A DNA stretch of 64,000 bases, from NCBI GenBank assembly GCA_964427425.1, contig CAYRUD010000001.1:62001-126000 (forward strand), written 5' to 3'. The notes under the pieces are model-generated. The model did no database searches, had not been told where the DNA came from, and saw only the letters and a program-made list of their open reading frames with translations. A program made the translations under genes and the position numbers. Shown here piece after piece: positions 17,415-26,701 of the stretch. Source of the stretch: CAYRUD01 sp964427425. GTDB lineage: Bacteria; Chlamydiota; Chlamydiia; Chlamydiales; FEN-1388. The stretch's first letter is position 1. The number at the start of each line of letters is the position of its first letter.

Positions 17415-19610
17415 CTATCGAAAGATCGTCAGACAAATATGCGCGCTCTCGTCAAAGAGAGATACTGAGGCTTCTCTTTCTACAACTTGTGTTTTAGATC
17501 CTGATATTTGCCAATATCCTTTCTCTTCTTCTGAGATTGGCTTGAGATCTCTTTCTAGGTAGTTTTTCTCAGCAAGCTGATGAGACAGGGATTCTTTTTT
17601 AGGGGAGAAATACTTGTGAAAGCAAGCTCCTCGTTTTTCTTTTCCATTTTCTGTTCTTTCAATGGTAAAAGCATACTCAATGAAGCCGTGTGTTTTTTTA
17701 CCTTGGAAGTCGAGCTCTGCCGGTGCTGTATAGAGAAGGCATTTGCCGGTTGGAGTATTCCAAGAGAAATGAGAGAAAAGGGTATCTATTCGATCATCGA
17801 CTTCGGGAAAGAGCGTGTGTCTAAAGAGCATCTCAGGGTAGTCTTCCTCTTTCAGACTTACGTAAGATTGATCATCTGAAAATACTCTATATCCTAAAAC
17901 TGACCAGCGCTGCACTCTCCAGAAGAATTCTATTTTCTGAGGTGTTGTTTCAGGTGGAAGGGGTTCCTCTGTCGAATATATCAATTCATCCTCAATGGAT
18001 GTCTCAGCAAAATCATATTGAAGCGTTGAATTCGAAATGATTAAGTCTTCTTTCTCTTCATGGTTATTTTGAGAAGATCTCTTTTTGGAATATTTACTCT
18101 TGCTGCTAGCAGCAGTAAGAGAAAGCTGTTCCATTTTTTTTGTTACAGCTAGTGCTTCAATCTTCTCTTGAGAGAAGAAAGAGTCAAGTGCAGGAGCGGG
18201 GGGCTTCACATCTCTTTTTATTTTTACCATTCTATTAAAGAGAGCTTGAGGAGATAGATGGTTTTCTCTTTTTTCGGAGGAAGATGTATGGTAGCAGCTT
18301 GTGTAAAGGTCTCTTACTTTATTTATAAGTGGCTTTTGAAACCACTCTTGAAGGAGATCTGATTTAAATGATTGGACAATTGCCGATCGAAGCTCTAAGA
18401 GCGTGCTTTTAAAAGCGTATCTCGCGCTTGCCAACTTCTGTTGATTGATGAAGTTGACGACATTTGTATCTATTTCAGGCGGCCTGTTTCTTAGAGTTGC
18501 TAGCGCAAGCGAAGCGGAGAACAGTCCACCTGTAATGGCTTCTTTATCAATAGCGGTGTAAGAGGGTGAGAATGGAAGAGTGATCAGGTGCATAAGTTGA
18601 AATGCTGAGAGGAGCTTTCTGCCATGTACTTTGTGGTAGAGAACAGGAGAAGCTTGAATGAGCTTTTCAAACTTCTGTAGAGTTTGGCTATATTTTGTGA
18701 GGAGCTCAGAAGTTAATTGTTTTTTCTCTAGCCAATTCTCTGCTAGAAGATAATAAGATCGAATCAGCGCCATGCTCTTTTTATCAAGTGGAAGAGGGAT
18801 AGATGATGATGTGAGGGCATCTTGTATCCAAGAGACCAGCATTTTAAGAGAGGGGGCTGAAGAACTCTCTGCCCATCTTGAGATGATCTGCTGGATCTTA
18901 TGATGTAATTTTCTTTCATTCTCATTCAATCTCTCAGATTGCACAGTTGTGTTTTCGCTAAGAGCAGGGATTTTATTTTTTTCAGTCGAGTATGAAGATG
19001 AAAAGAGTGCGTCTGAGGAAAGACCAGCTTCTTTACAGGTGGAAATGAGGAGCTGCTCTTTCTGGATATGTCTTAAAAATGGTTGGATTGCCTCCATAAG
19101 CTCGAGCTGCAGAGTATGAAAGGTAAGGTGCTGGTCTAGAATATTCTGATTTATAAGATTGGATTCAGCTTTTTCACCGCGAGTAGAGAGAAGCGCGAGC
19201 TGTGCTATGTGAAGCTTTGATGCTTGACCACATCTCTTCATTATAGACAATGCTTGTAAGACAGGGGACTCATGACTGTACTCAACTCCCGGGAATGTGA
19301 GTTTGTTGTGCCTGATAAGCATTTCAATGTACAATCGATCAACAATCCTTACGATCTCTTTGCCTGACTGAGGATCATGCATCTCTTTAAAAAGATTTTT
19401 CCCAGAAGGACCGAATAGGCCGAGGAGCGTTAGTGCAAGAATGTTGATGACGTGGACGTCTGTTGCTTCCCCAGCTTTACCTCTCTTTCCTAAGACAAGC
19501 TTCACTGTTTTTGTGTCGTGATCATCCTGAGTCGTTATGACGTAGTCAGTTTGATTTTTCCCCTGAAGTTCAAAGACAAGGTCTAGTTTTTTTAATGGAT
19601 TAATTAACAT
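17415..19610 (-). CDS. Member 1 of a three-paralogue family of unknown function (~730 residues)
   Basis: I recognise no known domain. The protein is a paralogue of the genes ending at 21914 and 24401. All three begin with a short Ser/Leu-rich stretch, then a Y(V/L)I(T/K) strand, a long helical middle and a conserved C-terminal block of about 150 residues. Shared C-terminal elements include MLFRHTLFPEVD, a TP(T/S)GKCLLYTAPAEL stretch, GFIEYAF, KRGACFHKYFSPKKESLS and a final FR. The middle shows repeated LYxExL, LDQHL and LAENWL-type helices. The frame extends to 19673, but ATG 19610 aligns best with the paralogues. No signal peptide is evident. Just upstream of the ATG is a long AT hairpin (19616-19651). 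A type III effector role is possible but not shown. Confidence 0.7.
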   Translation of the reverse strand: MLINPLKKLDLVFELQGKNQTDYVITTQDDHDTKTVKLVLGKRGKAGEATDVHVINILALTLLGLFGPSGKNLFKEMHDPQSGKEIVRIVDRLYIEMLIRHNKLTFPGVEYSHESPVLQALSIMKRCGQASKLHIAQLALLSTRGEKAESNLINQNILDQHLTFHTLQLELMEAIQPFLRHIQKEQLLISTCKEAGLSSDALFSSSYSTEKNKIPALSENTTVQSERLNENERKLHHKIQQIISRWAESSSAPSLKMLVSWIQDALTSSSIPLPLDKKSMALIRSYYLLAENWLEKKQLTSELLTKYSQTLQKFEKLIQASPVLYHKVHGRKLLSAFQLMHLITLPFSPSYTAIDKEAITGGLFSASLALATLRNRPPEIDTNVVNFINQQKLASARYAFKSTLLELRSAIVQSFKSDLLQEWFQKPLINKVRDLYTSCYHTSSSEKRENHLSPQALFNRMVKIKRDVKPPAPALDSFFSQEKIEALAVTKKMEQLSLTAASSKSKYSKKRSSQNNHEEKEDLIISNSTLQYDFAETSIEDELIYSTEEPLPPETTPQKIEFFWRVQRWSVLGYRVFSDDQSYVSLKEEDYPEMLFRHTLFPEVDDRIDTLFSHFSWNTPTGKCLLYTAPAELDFQGKKTHGFIEYAFTIERTENGKEKRGACFHKYFSPKKESLSHQLAEKNYLERDLKPISEEEKGYWQISGSKTQVVEREASVSLFDESAHICLTIFR

Positions 19611-19615
19611 AGTTC

Positions 19616-19651
19616 TTTTTGTTAAATTTTTATTCAAAATTTTAACAAAAA
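19616..19651 (-). promoter_or_regulatory. AT-rich hairpin immediately upstream of the start codon at 19610
   Basis: An inverted repeat with outer arms of 11 bp (TTTTTGTTAAA / TTTAACAAAAA), extended by four more pairs around one bulged A, ends five bases before the ATG. It would sequester the region where a ribosome-binding site is expected; no clear Shine-Dalgarno sequence is present. It could control translation, or be a chance product of AT-rich DNA. I see nothing else notable in the following gap to 19911. Confidence 0.35.
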
Positions 19652-19911
19652 TTGACTTAAAAAACATTGGCAATTTGTTTTTTTAATTCTTAAGCGTAAA
19701 GAAGAAACATTGTTGAGCTATTCGAATGAGATGGTTCTACTTAAGGAGTTGATGTGAGGGAGAGTCAAGAATCATTAGGCGTGAGTGTGTAAAATAACTT
19801 CGTCTGAAATAAACGAAGCTTGCTTAATGTGTTCTTATATCCATAATAGGGCGCTTCTTCAAGTTGATCTTGAGCTTATACGTCATACAAAGGAGCGGCT
19901 ATAAGTTTAGC

Positions 19912-21399
19912 TTAAGTTAAAAAATCTTGTTTTACAGCTTGATCAATGAAATTGCTTGTAATATCAGAGTCAAGGGAGAATTCAATAGGATCAGTCCCTC
20001 CATCTTCTGGATAACCTTGCTCGTACACTAAAAGTTTTCTTTCCGGGTCTATTTGTTGTATCTCATTAACCCTAGACTGTAAATGTTCACGGAAATTGTC
20101 TTTAGTGCGCTCTTTATTTGATTCCTTAAAGATTTCTAGTTCTATCTTCAAAAAATCAGTATAAGTGTATGGTTCGATTGTATAATTATCTATAATTTGT
20201 TCTAGGATAAAAAGATGGCACGACCCAAGTGATGGGATTTCCTTGCCATTCGCCTCAGTAAATTCCATTTTAAAGATATTTTTGCCTTCCACTCTTTTCA
20301 TAAATGCGCTTGGAGTAGGAGCTCTTCCAAGCTCACGACCCAGTGCTGTTAGCTCTTCAATATAGGCTTTTTTGACGGAAGCTCCTGTATCCCAATCAGG
20401 CACATCTATCAATATATTCTCTTTAGGATCATTGAGGGGATTCTTTCCAATATATTCTTCTATGTCTCGAGCTCTGGCTTCGAAGCAGACGCTGATTTGA
20501 AAAGATTTGAAGAATTTAAGAAGCTGCTCATCGCCGCCAGCTTTTGCGGCCTCAAAATATTTAGTAAAGAAAGTATCTATTAACTGTATGTATTCTTTTT
20601 CTGTAAAAATCGAGTTAGATTGTGGGTGCCATGCAAGTCCTGTGATTTTATTCATGTCTTGGTAATATCGGCTCTCATTAGCGTCCAGAATTTGAAAAAT
20701 TCGCTCTTTATTTTCAATTAACATGCCGAATCGCTGGATTCTGATGTGAATATCCTCATAATCTGAAAAGTTGTTTGTTTCATAAACATTAAATAATGCT
20801 GCAGCCGATTTCCAGAATATCTTTGGAACCCAACCGTTATGTAATGTCATTCTAAACCAGTCTTTTACCGCTGTTAAAGGAACTCCAAAAAAAGTCTTTT
20901 GATTGTCTGATTCATCTATTATTGGCTCCCCTTTTACAAATGTAGGTGATCCTCCCAGGCGGCCTTTTAGGCGATTGAGTTCTTGAAGCACTTCTTTATA
21001 TCTGTATCTTCCGTCTCGAATATTGCTTAAGGGTTTAAGCTGAGCTCTACTTGCTTCTTTTGCTTTTGAAATAAGATTGATATCAATTTCAGTAAAATGA
21101 GGAGGAAGATCTTCTTGCTTCTCTGGTAACAGACTGATTGTCTGTTCTAATATGCTTGGATCAATGTTGTTGTTGAATGTTCGATTGGCTATTTGTCTTA
21201 ATTGCTTAGACGAGTTTTCTGTTGTAGAAGAGTCTATTTTATCCCCAAGTTGTGCCAAGGAAAGGATTGGAGCTTTTTCAGTTATAGGCTGAGGTGGAAC
21301 AGTTATACCTTTTAAAGGGCCCTGAGTTTTTTTAGGAGGTGGGGTATCATTACTGTCGTTCGGATTGATTGGGCTGTTGAAACCTATTCCTGAAACCAT
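19912..21399 (-). CDS. Unknown protein encoded between paralogue-family members
   Basis: A 495-residue protein with no domain that I recognise. From ATG 21399 it opens VSGIGFNSPINPNDSND and continues with about 70 Pro/Ser/Thr-rich polar residues, a composition often seen in type III-secreted N-termini. A predominantly helical body follows. Segments with aromatic/charged character include TAVKDWFRMTLHNGWVPK and EKEYIQLIDTFFTKYFEAA. It ends acidic (SLDSDITSNF). The frame reaches back to 21429, but ATG 21399 follows an AAAGAGA sequence and gives a cleaner start. It does not share the conserved C-terminal block of its neighbours. It sits in the same orientation between two members of that family. 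Confidence 0.65.
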   Translation of the reverse strand: MVSGIGFNSPINPNDSNDTPPPKKTQGPLKGITVPPQPITEKAPILSLAQLGDKIDSSTTENSSKQLRQIANRTFNNNIDPSILEQTISLLPEKQEDLPPHFTEIDINLISKAKEASRAQLKPLSNIRDGRYRYKEVLQELNRLKGRLGGSPTFVKGEPIIDESDNQKTFFGVPLTAVKDWFRMTLHNGWVPKIFWKSAAALFNVYETNNFSDYEDIHIRIQRFGMLIENKERIFQILDANESRYYQDMNKITGLAWHPQSNSIFTEKEYIQLIDTFFTKYFEAAKAGGDEQLLKFFKSFQISVCFEARARDIEEYIGKNPLNDPKENILIDVPDWDTGASVKKAYIEELTALGRELGRAPTPSAFMKRVEGKNIFKMEFTEANGKEIPSLGSCHLFILEQIIDNYTIEPYTYTDFLKIELEIFKESNKERTKDNFREHLQSRVNEIQQIDPERKLLVYEQGYPEDGGTDPIEFSLDSDITSNFIDQAVKQDFLT

Positions 21400-21913
21400 A
21401 TGATCTCTTTTCTTTAATAGAACCAACACTTTCTAAATTTCAGCTGAGTCTTTACTAGTTCCGTGAACCGCAGTTGAAAATCATGTTTGGCACTAGCATT
21501 GAATGTGTATTAGATCATTTTCTTAGCTAAAGAGAGGATCTTAATCGACTTCTAAAGGAAAATTATCTTTTTTTCACTTAAAAAATCCTATACCCACATT
21601 TTTTGCTATTTGAGTTGGAGTACTTAATAGTTCCCAATTTATTCATTGGTAGATGAGCGACTTTTCTCTTCGGTGTAAATTCTCCCTAGGTGTTATTGAA
21701 AGGTAATGGAGAGAATTAAGCTCCTAATCTCTTGTCCTACTTAATTGTCTTACTCTCTTGTGATTGCCAAAAAAGAGGAAAATTTCATTTTAGGTTAAGC
21801 ACATTTCTTTTGCGAAAGGCTAAGAAAATTACCTAATTTTCCTTCATAGTATCGCTTGTTAGAGAGTATCTTTGAAAGGGGTCTTAGATGAGCTCTTCCG
21901 AGTAGGAGGTATC
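21400..21913. other. AT-rich non-coding gap
   Basis: About 510 bases upstream of the 19912-21399 gene and downstream of the next family member. AT-rich with several poly-T/poly-A tracts. I find no supported gene, tRNA or strong hairpin. It presumably contains the promoter of the gene starting at 21399. Confidence 0.4.
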
Positions 21914-24100
21914 TTATCGAAAGAGAATCATTTTGATATCTTCTTTCTCATTGATATAGGTGATCTGTTCTTCCTTCTCTTCTATTTTCGTCTGAGACCC
22001 TACAACATTCCATAGCCCTATTTCTTCCTCATAAATTTGCTCATTCTCTTTTTCAAGGTGAATTTTCGTCGCGAGTCGGTGAGATAAAGAGTCTTTCCTA
22101 GGTGCAAAATAGCGATGAAAACATGCGCCTCTTCGCTCAATTCCGTCTTCATCTTTTTCGATCGCGAAGGCGTACTCTACAAAGCCGATTGTCTGATTTC
22201 CCTTAAAATTGAGTTCTGCTGGAACTGTATACAGAAGACACTTTCCTGTTGGCGTATACCAGGGAAAATGAGAGAAAGTAGTATCTAGCTGTATTTCGAT
22301 TTCTGGAAAGAGCACGTGTCGAAAGACCATCTCTTCATAGTCTTTTTCTGGCACATGGCTGTAATTTGGATCAGTTTTGATTATGTTTAGAGCTCCTGAA
22401 GTCTCCCATCTCAATGTTCTTGGCAAGAATCTAATTGCTTGTGATGTGTGTATAGAGCGATCTTCTATCTCCAAAGAGGGGTAATCTACAGTATCGTCAA
22501 TTTCATATGCTTTTGCGGTAGGATCGCTTTTTTCAATGAAGGTGATAGCTTGTGGGCGGGCTTTTTGCTTTGAGAGCGAGTTGTTATTTCTTTTTTCTTT
22601 CACATCTTTAATTGTGAGAGACAACACCGCCATTTTTCTCGTAGCCGCAGACAGCTCTATAGCGTCTTTAGAGAACATCGTCTCAATATCAGGCATAAAA
22701 GGACGGAGATCATCTACGATGGCGTTCATAGTCATTATACGCCTATTAGGCTCTGACAACTGAAAGCGGCTCTCATTCTTTGTTTGATACTCGTACAGCT
22801 TCCGGTAGATGAATTTCTTTGAGGGGGTTAGATCCTTATGAAGCCATTTTTGGAGAAGATTCGGGTCAAAGGTTTCGACAATTAACATGCGAAGCGTTTT
22901 TGATATAGCGTCAACATGTTTGTCAATCAATTGAGGATTTTGACTTTCCAGAGCTTCTTTCACCTTCTTGTCAATTTGGCAAATTGAGTTCTCCGTGTTT
23001 ACATGATACATCTTAATCAAGTTGGAAAAATTGGGAGCAAAGACTAAAGCTTTATTTTTCTGAATAAGCGAGTTAAAGAGTGTATCAATTGCAGACGCTT
23101 CAAGAAATCGTCCAAAAGTGTAGAGTGTGGCAATTTTTTTGTTCTTGGGAGGCTTTAGCTTGATTGAAGGATTGTTTGTCTTATTTGCCACAGCCTCATC
23201 TTTCTTAAGCCAATAATCCGCAAGAAGATAATACGCTTTTAAAAGTGCTTTTTTCGGGCCGTCAAGCGGGAGCGGTATCTTTAACTCATCTATTTCCGAT
23301 TGAAGTGTGCAGACAAGGGCTTCAATAGATTGCCTCGGTTGGCTGTTAGCCCATCCTTGTATAACTCTATTGAGCATCTTGTGAAAATCGTGGTTTTCCT
23401 CTGCGAGTTTGTCTGAATATATGTCTTTCTCAAGGAAGAGTTTGAGTTTATCTTTCCGAAAAGGACTGATGACGGAGTAGAGCGACTCTACAGAAAGGCC
23501 GGCATCACGACATGCTACAAAGAGAACGTGTTCTCGCTGGATATGTTGTAGGATCGGCTTAATTGTCTTTAAGTATTCAGGAAAGGTGGATGTATATTCG
23601 CTATATTCAGCTATAAGATTGATATTATCTGGATCTAGAGGGGCGTGAGGCGAAGTTTCTTCAAGAATTGCGAGCTGAATGGGGCTGAATCGAGATATCT
23701 GATTGCACTGTCTTAATAGCTTTAATGCATTAAAAATCGGCATGTCTTTCTTGTATCGAGTAAATGGGAGCGTAAGCAGCTGGGTTGTGATAAGCAACTC
23801 GCTATAGATGCGATCAATATAATGAAATGCCTTTTCACCTAATTTATGGTCTTCAATGACTTCATAAAGACAGGTTCCAGAATCTCCTGCGATACGGAGA
23901 ATCTGCTCAGCTAAGGTGGAGATAATCGTGACTCGATCTGGAATTTTGTTCGAGCCCATTTTCTCATAATCGAGCTCATCAGTCTCAGTTTCATGATTAC
24001 GCTTAATGACTAGAGAATAGGCAGCGGGAAATCTTTCAACTACAGTGAAAGCATTGGCTAATCTTTGTAATGAATTAAATGTAGTTTGTATTTGATTCAT
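21914..24100 (-). CDS. Member 2 of the three-paralogue family of unknown function (~728 residues)
   Basis: Paralogue of the genes at 17415-19610 and 24401-26563. I choose ATG 24100, which follows an AGGA at proper spacing and aligns with member 3; the frame also allows a GTG at 24118. The N-terminal part has a pattern shared with member 3: YSLVIKRNHETETDELDYEK against YVIVTKKNQETQIDELTYEK. Shared middle elements are LKAYYLLADYWL, ILQHIQREHVLF and AILEE(T/R)SPHA. The conserved C-terminal block contains MVFRHVLFPEI, TPTGKCLLYTVPAEL, GFVEYAF, RRGACFHRYFAPRKDSLS and GSQTKIEEKEEQI, and ends KMILFR. Mostly helical, with no signal peptide or membrane segment. Function unknown. Confidence 0.75.
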   Translation of the reverse strand: MNQIQTTFNSLQRLANAFTVVERFPAAYSLVIKRNHETETDELDYEKMGSNKIPDRVTIISTLAEQILRIAGDSGTCLYEVIEDHKLGEKAFHYIDRIYSELLITTQLLTLPFTRYKKDMPIFNALKLLRQCNQISRFSPIQLAILEETSPHAPLDPDNINLIAEYSEYTSTFPEYLKTIKPILQHIQREHVLFVACRDAGLSVESLYSVISPFRKDKLKLFLEKDIYSDKLAEENHDFHKMLNRVIQGWANSQPRQSIEALVCTLQSEIDELKIPLPLDGPKKALLKAYYLLADYWLKKDEAVANKTNNPSIKLKPPKNKKIATLYTFGRFLEASAIDTLFNSLIQKNKALVFAPNFSNLIKMYHVNTENSICQIDKKVKEALESQNPQLIDKHVDAISKTLRMLIVETFDPNLLQKWLHKDLTPSKKFIYRKLYEYQTKNESRFQLSEPNRRIMTMNAIVDDLRPFMPDIETMFSKDAIELSAATRKMAVLSLTIKDVKEKRNNNSLSKQKARPQAITFIEKSDPTAKAYEIDDTVDYPSLEIEDRSIHTSQAIRFLPRTLRWETSGALNIIKTDPNYSHVPEKDYEEMVFRHVLFPEIEIQLDTTFSHFPWYTPTGKCLLYTVPAELNFKGNQTIGFVEYAFAIEKDEDGIERRGACFHRYFAPRKDSLSHRLATKIHLEKENEQIYEEEIGLWNVVGSQTKIEEKEEQITYINEKEDIKMILFR

Positions 24101-24354
24101 ATATTTCCTGCTATTCACAGCTAATTTTTCAAATTAATTTAAAAAGTTTAGCTAAAATCTTTTAAGATTAATAGAAAAACAATTCATAATAGGATTGGCT
24201 AGGTGCATTCATTTTTTTATGACGCAGCTTTCGTATCTATTTCAGTATCAGTATCTTAATAGTGATATCGAATAAAAGAGAAAAGTACGAATAGTTGCCA
24301 TGCCCTAAGGAAGCGTAAGCTGAAATGTAATTGGGTATTAGTGAGGCAAAGCTT

Positions 24355-24382
24355 AAGGGGAACTCTTAAAGAGAGTCCCCTT
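24355..24382 (-). terminator. Hairpin after family member 3
   Basis: An 11-bp stem with one bulge (AAGGGG.ACTCT with AGAGT.CCCCTT) lies 18 bases after the stop at 24401. The downstream T-tract is short. Confidence 0.55.
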
Positions 24383-24400
24383 GATGAATATACTCTTTTC

Positions 24401-26563
24401 TTATCGAAAGAGGGTAAGCTTGATATCTTCTTTTTCGTTATGAAATACGATTTTCTTTTCATCCTCTTCTATTTTTGTCTGGGATCCTTGAATATTCCAA
24501 GTCCCAAGTGCTTCTTCTTGGATCTGCTCAGGATCTTTTTCAAGATAGCTCTGCCTTGCTAAATCATTGGATAGCGAGTGCTTATTCTTAGAAAAGTAGA
24601 GGTGAAAGCACTCTCCCCTTCGCTCAGAGCCATTTTCTTCTTGTTTCAGCTCAAACGCATACTCAACGAATCCGAAGGATGATTTTTCTTTAAAGTAGAG
24701 CTCAGCAGGCGCTGTATAGCAGAGGCGTTTACCTGAAGGAGTATTCACCGTGAAGTGCGTGAATACAGAATCAATGTAAGAATCTATTTCGTCAAAGAGC
24801 GTATGGCGAAAGATCATCTCATCATGTTCTTCTGGAGGCAAGTTCTTGTAATTCGGATCTATATCAAAAATTCTTCTTCCCAGCGCTCTCCATTTTAAAA
24901 CTCTCCACGAGTAAGTAATTCTCTCTGGTTGTAGATAAGTGCTTGAGGCAATGTCCTGAGAGCCCAATTCTATGATTTCTGAAGTACTGGTTGATGAAGA
25001 GGCAACTGTCGCTACGGTTTTCTTTTTCTTTTTATGCTCATGAGCTCCCTTGCGATATCTTGTCTTTTCTCGAGGCTCATCAGAGATAAGAGAGAGTTTT
25101 GCCATCTTTTGAGGCAAAATAGTCATCTCAATTTCTTCTTTGGAGAAGAGTTTTTCTATATTTGGATGTGTAAGACGAAGATCCCTCTGAACATTCTTTA
25201 TACGTTTTATTCGGACTTGAGGATCTGGCAGCTCAGAGCAGCATCCATTTCTCATTCGGTAATCATAGAGATTTCTATATATGGTATTTTTCGAAGGAGA
25301 GAGTTCTTTATTGATCCATTTCAGAAGATTATCGAGATTAAAAGTCTCGGCAATCAACATTCGAAGAGATTTCGCCAGGTCGTTTACAACCCATTTCAGC
25401 TTGAATGGGTTTTGCTCTCTCAAAATAGCCAGTACCTTCTCATCAAGAAGAGGAAGAGAATTTTTAGTCGTTTTCTTTAGCATTGTAAGCCAGCTGAATG
25501 AAAGTCGAGCGAGAGTTTTAATACGTTCTACATTCTCCATAAGGGAGCGAGGATTTACTATAAATTGTAGCAGTACTTCAAACGAGTACATCTCTCCAAT
25601 TCGTTTCGAATGGTAGAGCGTATTAAAATTAGTGATATTTTTGTGCAACGGCAGAGATGTAAGAGGCGTGTTTTGCGGGATGTTCGCTTTGTGTAGCCAG
25701 TAGTCTGCAAGGAGGTAATACGCTTTTAAAAGCTTGATCTTTGGCTCATCCAGTGGAAGAGCTATTTTAGACTCATCAATCTCGATGTGGAGGCTTCTCT
25801 TGAGATCATTAAGCGTTTGGCAAGTGTAGTCCCAATGTCGAAACGCTCTTTTGATCAGCTCATGAAATTTTTTATTTTGCTCTGACAGTCCTGCTGAGCC
25901 AGTAGTCTCTTCCAAAAAAAGAAGAGGATTTTCCTTGTGGATATCCATCAGTGAATAGAATGATGCAACTGAGAGTCCTGCCTTTCGAATCGCATTCAAG
26001 ACAAAGATTTCTCTTTGGATGCATTGGATGAATGGCTTGATGCTCTCCAAAAACTGAGGGAAGATAGAACTGTATTCGCAATGAGCAGATACTATTTTAG
26101 TATTGGTTTGATCCTGATTTGCATGAGGGGATCTCTCTTCCAGAACTGCAAGTTGTATTGTGCTAAATTTTGATTTCTGATCGCATTTTCTCAGGATTTT
26201 TAAAGCTTGAAAGATAAGAGATTCTCGATCGTACTCGACGATTGGGATCGTGATCTGACTGAGTATAAGAGTTGAAACCTTGTACAAGTGATTTATGTAT
26301 CTCTTCGCTTGCTTTCTTGTTGTTGGATCCTGGATCGCTTTAAAGAGGGGATCTCCCGTAGTTTCGCCTATTTTGAGAATTTGTGCCGCTATTGCAGAGA
26401 TAATCTCGACCAAACTACTCTCAATAGCTTTGTTTCTTTTCTCATAGGTGAGCTCGTCTATTTGAGTTTCTTGATTTTTCTTTGTTACAATGACGTAGCT
26501 CTGATGGAATTGTTCAGTTATAAGAAGTGGATTAGTTAGACTTTGAAGGGAATTAATAGTCAT
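24401..26563 (-). CDS. Member 3 of the three-paralogue family of unknown function (720 residues)
   Basis: The clearest reference member of the family: it starts at ATG 26563 after an AAGAAG stretch. Regions: 1-45 N-terminal strand region (YVIVTKKNQE); about 50-470 all-helical middle with LLKAYYLLADYWL and LAVLEERSPHA; about 480-560 a variable low-complexity linker containing a KKKKK run and Ser/Thr clusters; about 560-720 the conserved block with ITYSWRVLKWRALG, EMIFRHTLFDEID, TPSGKRLCYTAPAEL, GFVEYAF, RRGECFHLYFSKNKHSLS and GSQTKIEEDEKKI, ending KLTLFR. The linker between helical and C-terminal parts is the least conserved part across the paralogues. It is closest to member 2, so the 21.9-26.6 kb pair probably arose by tandem duplication. 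Function unknown. Confidence 0.75.
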   Translation of the reverse strand: MTINSLQSLTNPLLITEQFHQSYVIVTKKNQETQIDELTYEKRNKAIESSLVEIISAIAAQILKIGETTGDPLFKAIQDPTTRKQAKRYINHLYKVSTLILSQITIPIVEYDRESLIFQALKILRKCDQKSKFSTIQLAVLEERSPHANQDQTNTKIVSAHCEYSSIFPQFLESIKPFIQCIQREIFVLNAIRKAGLSVASFYSLMDIHKENPLLFLEETTGSAGLSEQNKKFHELIKRAFRHWDYTCQTLNDLKRSLHIEIDESKIALPLDEPKIKLLKAYYLLADYWLHKANIPQNTPLTSLPLHKNITNFNTLYHSKRIGEMYSFEVLLQFIVNPRSLMENVERIKTLARLSFSWLTMLKKTTKNSLPLLDEKVLAILREQNPFKLKWVVNDLAKSLRMLIAETFNLDNLLKWINKELSPSKNTIYRNLYDYRMRNGCCSELPDPQVRIKRIKNVQRDLRLTHPNIEKLFSKEEIEMTILPQKMAKLSLISDEPREKTRYRKGAHEHKKKKKTVATVASSSTSTSEIIELGSQDIASSTYLQPERITYSWRVLKWRALGRRIFDIDPNYKNLPPEEHDEMIFRHTLFDEIDSYIDSVFTHFTVNTPSGKRLCYTAPAELYFKEKSSFGFVEYAFELKQEENGSERRGECFHLYFSKNKHSLSNDLARQSYLEKDPEQIQEEALGTWNIQGSQTKIEEDEKKIVFHNEKEDIKLTLFR

Positions 26564-26631
26564 ATTTCTTCTTTTTTTTATAACAAATAGAGATAATCAT
26601 TCATTATCAAAATGCATTTTTGTTTGAGAGC

Positions 26632-26670
26632 AAAAAAAAGAGAGCGCTCTTATACTTAAGAGCGCTCTCT
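26632..26670 (-). terminator. Strong rho-independent terminator after the SH3 protein gene
   Basis: On the minus strand a perfect 14-bp stem (26657-26670 with 26639-26652) with a 4-base loop is followed by a run of seven or eight T. One of the clearest terminators in the window. Confidence 0.9.
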
Positions 26671-26701
26671 AAGGTTTCATAAGAACTGTCCAATGGAAAG
26701 T

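Noticed and set aside
25034..25480. 148-codon rightward frame inside family member 3
   Set aside because: Antisense to a gene with convincing paralogue conservation; composition is that of a reversed coding strand and shows no domain.
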